From an uncultured Collinsella sp. (GTDB lineage: Bacteria > Actinomycetota > Coriobacteriia > Coriobacteriales > Coriobacteriaceae): a DNA stretch of 5,229 nt. This document shows positions 4,865 through 5,229 of this stretch, piece after piece. Each line of letters opens with the position of its first letter. Position 1 is the first letter of the stretch. Under the pieces are notes generated by a model. It saw nothing but the letters and a program-made list of their open reading frames with translations, searched no databases and had not been told where the DNA came from. Location of the stretch: the NCBI GenBank assembly GCA_900549655.1, contig UROZ01000137.1:1-5229 (forward strand). The letters run 5' to 3'. The translations under genes and the position numbers were made by a program.

Positions 4865-5229
4865 ATGCTCAATAATCACGAGGTCAATCTAACCGACGAG
4901 GAGGCTGCCGCTGAGGTCGCCCGCGTCGCGAAGACCTACCCCGTGGTGCGTTTGCTGTCGGACGATCAGATTAAGAGCGAGCCTAACTGCCTGCTCGCCG
5001 GCGATCGCTGCCCTTGTCTGCGTCAGTCGAGTCTTGAGGCCTTGGCAGGTTCCGATGATGTATCGGAGCAGCTGCTCAACGATGGTGTTGAGTACCGCGC
5101 TCGCCTACGCCCTCTGAAGGTCGAGGGCGAGCCTCACGTCCTGCTGATGGTGCGTCCGATCGATGAACAAGAGACTGCAGAAGAGGACCTTGTCTACACC
5201 GACGTGCTGACGAGTGTGCGCAATCGCCG
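4865..5229 (+). CDS. PAS-like sensor/GGDEF-domain protein, N-terminal part (3' end outside window)
   Basis: An open frame of 121 codons runs off the right edge. Residues 22-100 resemble the small N-terminal sensor of Coriobacteriia GGDEF proteins: YPVVRLL (25-31), then Cys42, Cys49 and Cys51 (RCPCL), then EYRARLRPLKVEGEPHVLLM (76-95), a PAS-like last-strand pattern. A short acidic linker (101-108) leads into YTDVLTSVRNR (111-121), which matches the DxLTxxxNRR opening of a GGDEF domain. The full protein would probably make or sense cyclic di-GMP, but the GGDEF active site is outside the window, so activity cannot be judged. The start is the ATG at 4865 with GAAGGGG six bases upstream. It is on the same strand as the hydrolase but 211 bases away, so probably separately expressed. 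The Cys cluster could bind metal or sense redox; that is inference. Confidence 0.82.
   Translation, partial: MLNNHEVNLTDEEAAAEVARVAKTYPVVRLLSDDQIKSEPNCLLAGDRCPCLRQSSLEALAGSDDVSEQLLNDGVEYRARLRPLKVEGEPHVLLMVRPIDEQETAEEDLVYTDVLTSVRNR

Overview
The window looks like chromosomal DNA from a high-GC Gram-positive bacterium. The best guess is a gut Coriobacteriia member such as Collinsella. The basis is high-GC coding sequence with strong GAGG/AGGA ribosome sites, and a GGDEF protein whose N-terminal sensor resembles ones I associate with that class. This assignment is an inference, not a database result.

Layout from left to right. (1) The 3' third of an M18 zinc aminopeptidase gene (+, 3-488) runs in from the left edge. 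(2) A 250-base convergent gap holds a short hairpin repeat (copy A), a strong bidirectional terminator (630-670) and a second hairpin (714-737). (3) A D-2-hydroxyacid dehydrogenase (-, 741-1676) follows. Its most likely start is an internal GTG, not the far upstream ATG. (4) Next come copy B of the repeat and an intrinsic terminator for the following gene. (5) A type I methionine aminopeptidase with an N-terminal SEC-C zinc knuckle (map, -, 1806-2693) has its own -10 box. (6) A 67-base near-perfect inverted repeat (2746-2812) lies between map and a radical SAM protein (-, 2854-3630). (7) A 225-base divergent gap precedes an alpha/beta hydrolase (+, 3856-4653). (8) A 211-base gap with hairpins leads into the 5' part of a PAS-like/GGDEF protein (+, 4865 to the right edge).

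The genes do not form an obvious pathway or operon. Map has its own -10 box and terminator, the dehydrogenase has its own strong ribosome site and a possible terminator, and most gaps exceed 80 bases. M18 and methionine aminopeptidase are both housekeeping peptide-trimming enzymes, but they are separated and on opposite strands. I see no CRISPR array, tRNA, rRNA, transposase, toxin-antitoxin pair or defence system. The unusual content is in the intergenic DNA: two copies of a roughly 45-base hairpin repeat and the 67-base palindromic element. Both could be non-autonomous dispersed elements that double as terminators. Among the proteins, the hydrolase (no acid at its usual place) and the uncharacterised radical SAM enzyme are the least conventional.
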